From: Rhizophagus sp. LPA8_4_AMF
Lineage: Eukaryota > Glomeromycota > Glomeromycetes > Glomerales > Glomeraceae
NCBI GenBank assembly: GCA_021464525.1
Contig: JADRCO010001237.1
Span: 1 to 21,073 of the forward strand
Reading direction: 5' to 3'
DNA length: 21,073 nucleotides
Both the position numbers and the translations under genes were made by a program. Under the pieces are notes generated by a model. It saw nothing but the letters and a program-made list of their open reading frames with translations, searched no databases and was not told the origin of the DNA. Shown one piece after another: positions 20,813 through 21,073 of this stretch; position 1 is the stretch's first letter; each line of letters opens with the position of its first letter.

Positions 20813-21073
20813 TTACATTCCCATCACTTTTTTCACCCCACATGAAGAAATGAGAAGAAAAAAAAAGATATATTCTTTCTTAAAATATTATAAAATAAAG
20901 TTATTTTATTACCTCTACAACAAAAACATTTAAAAAAATAACTCTCTCACACTTTATTAAATTTAATAACAAATAAACAAACATTTTTTAGAGATCCATA
21001 TGGGCCAATTTGACTCTGCATGATACGTTTATATCACTTATGTGATAACAAAGAGATAGCATATTAGAATCAG
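20813..21073. other. AT-rich right end, nothing recognised
   Basis: No gene, repeat or RNA recognised up to the window edge. Confidence 0.4.

Noticed and set aside
1-21073. tRNA, rRNA, CRISPR array or bacterial operon signals
   Set aside because: No B-box-like GGTTCGANTCC with a matching A box, no regular spacer-repeat array and no rRNA-like segment were seen. Gene structure is eukaryotic.

Overview
The window is about 75% A+T and carries eukaryotic genes split into many short exons by introns of roughly 50-90 bp with GT...AG ends. It also holds several transposon fragments and decayed gene copies. Base composition, intron style, Ser/Asn-rich low-complexity coding, the (AAAT)n-tailed retroposon and the gene families all suggest an accessory, repeat-rich region of a fungal genome. 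An arbuscular mycorrhizal fungus (Glomeromycotina, Rhizophagus-like) is the best guess; this is inference, since no marker gene is present.

Layout. A gene on the minus strand starts at 36 and leaves through the left edge. A 198-bp TA-flanked MITE lies at 877-1074. A P-loop ATPase relic (about 1585-2237, +) and a minus-strand exon relic (3475-3629) follow. From about 3700 to 6840 I see no convincing gene. At 6845-8091 (-) there is an array of mini-exons ending in an exon with a transmembrane segment. At 8197-9434 (+) is a four-exon gene of a family I think is repeated in these fungi, with one nonsense codon. At 9818-10768 (-) is a converging multi-exon gene with a frameshift. A TATA box at 11050 precedes a decayed gene for a highly charged protein (11454-12255, +). 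Next is a CAG-type coding repeat (12412-12795) in a possible Ala/Ser/Thr-rich gene.

The most interesting part is 13807-19513. Two divergent genes flank a shared 1.16-kb region: a 12-exon gene (-) with a duplicated Cys/His motif and a C-terminal HECT ubiquitin-ligase domain with its catalytic Cys, and a gene (+) for a DDE integrase-type transposase with all three acidic residues. I infer one mobile element that encodes both a transposase and its own E3 ubiquitin ligase. Both genes are damaged (three nonsense codons in the ligase; one nonsense codon and two frameshifts in the transposase), and a 233-bp retroposon with a 17-bp target-site duplication has landed between them. I could not find terminal inverted repeats for the unit.

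The right end holds a hairpin made of two transposon ends (19693-19744), a 265-bp MITE (20548-20812) and otherwise AT-rich sequence. Across the window the decayed genes keep their splice sites and frames but carry isolated stop codons, nearly all TGA or TAA, which would fit C-to-T mutation.
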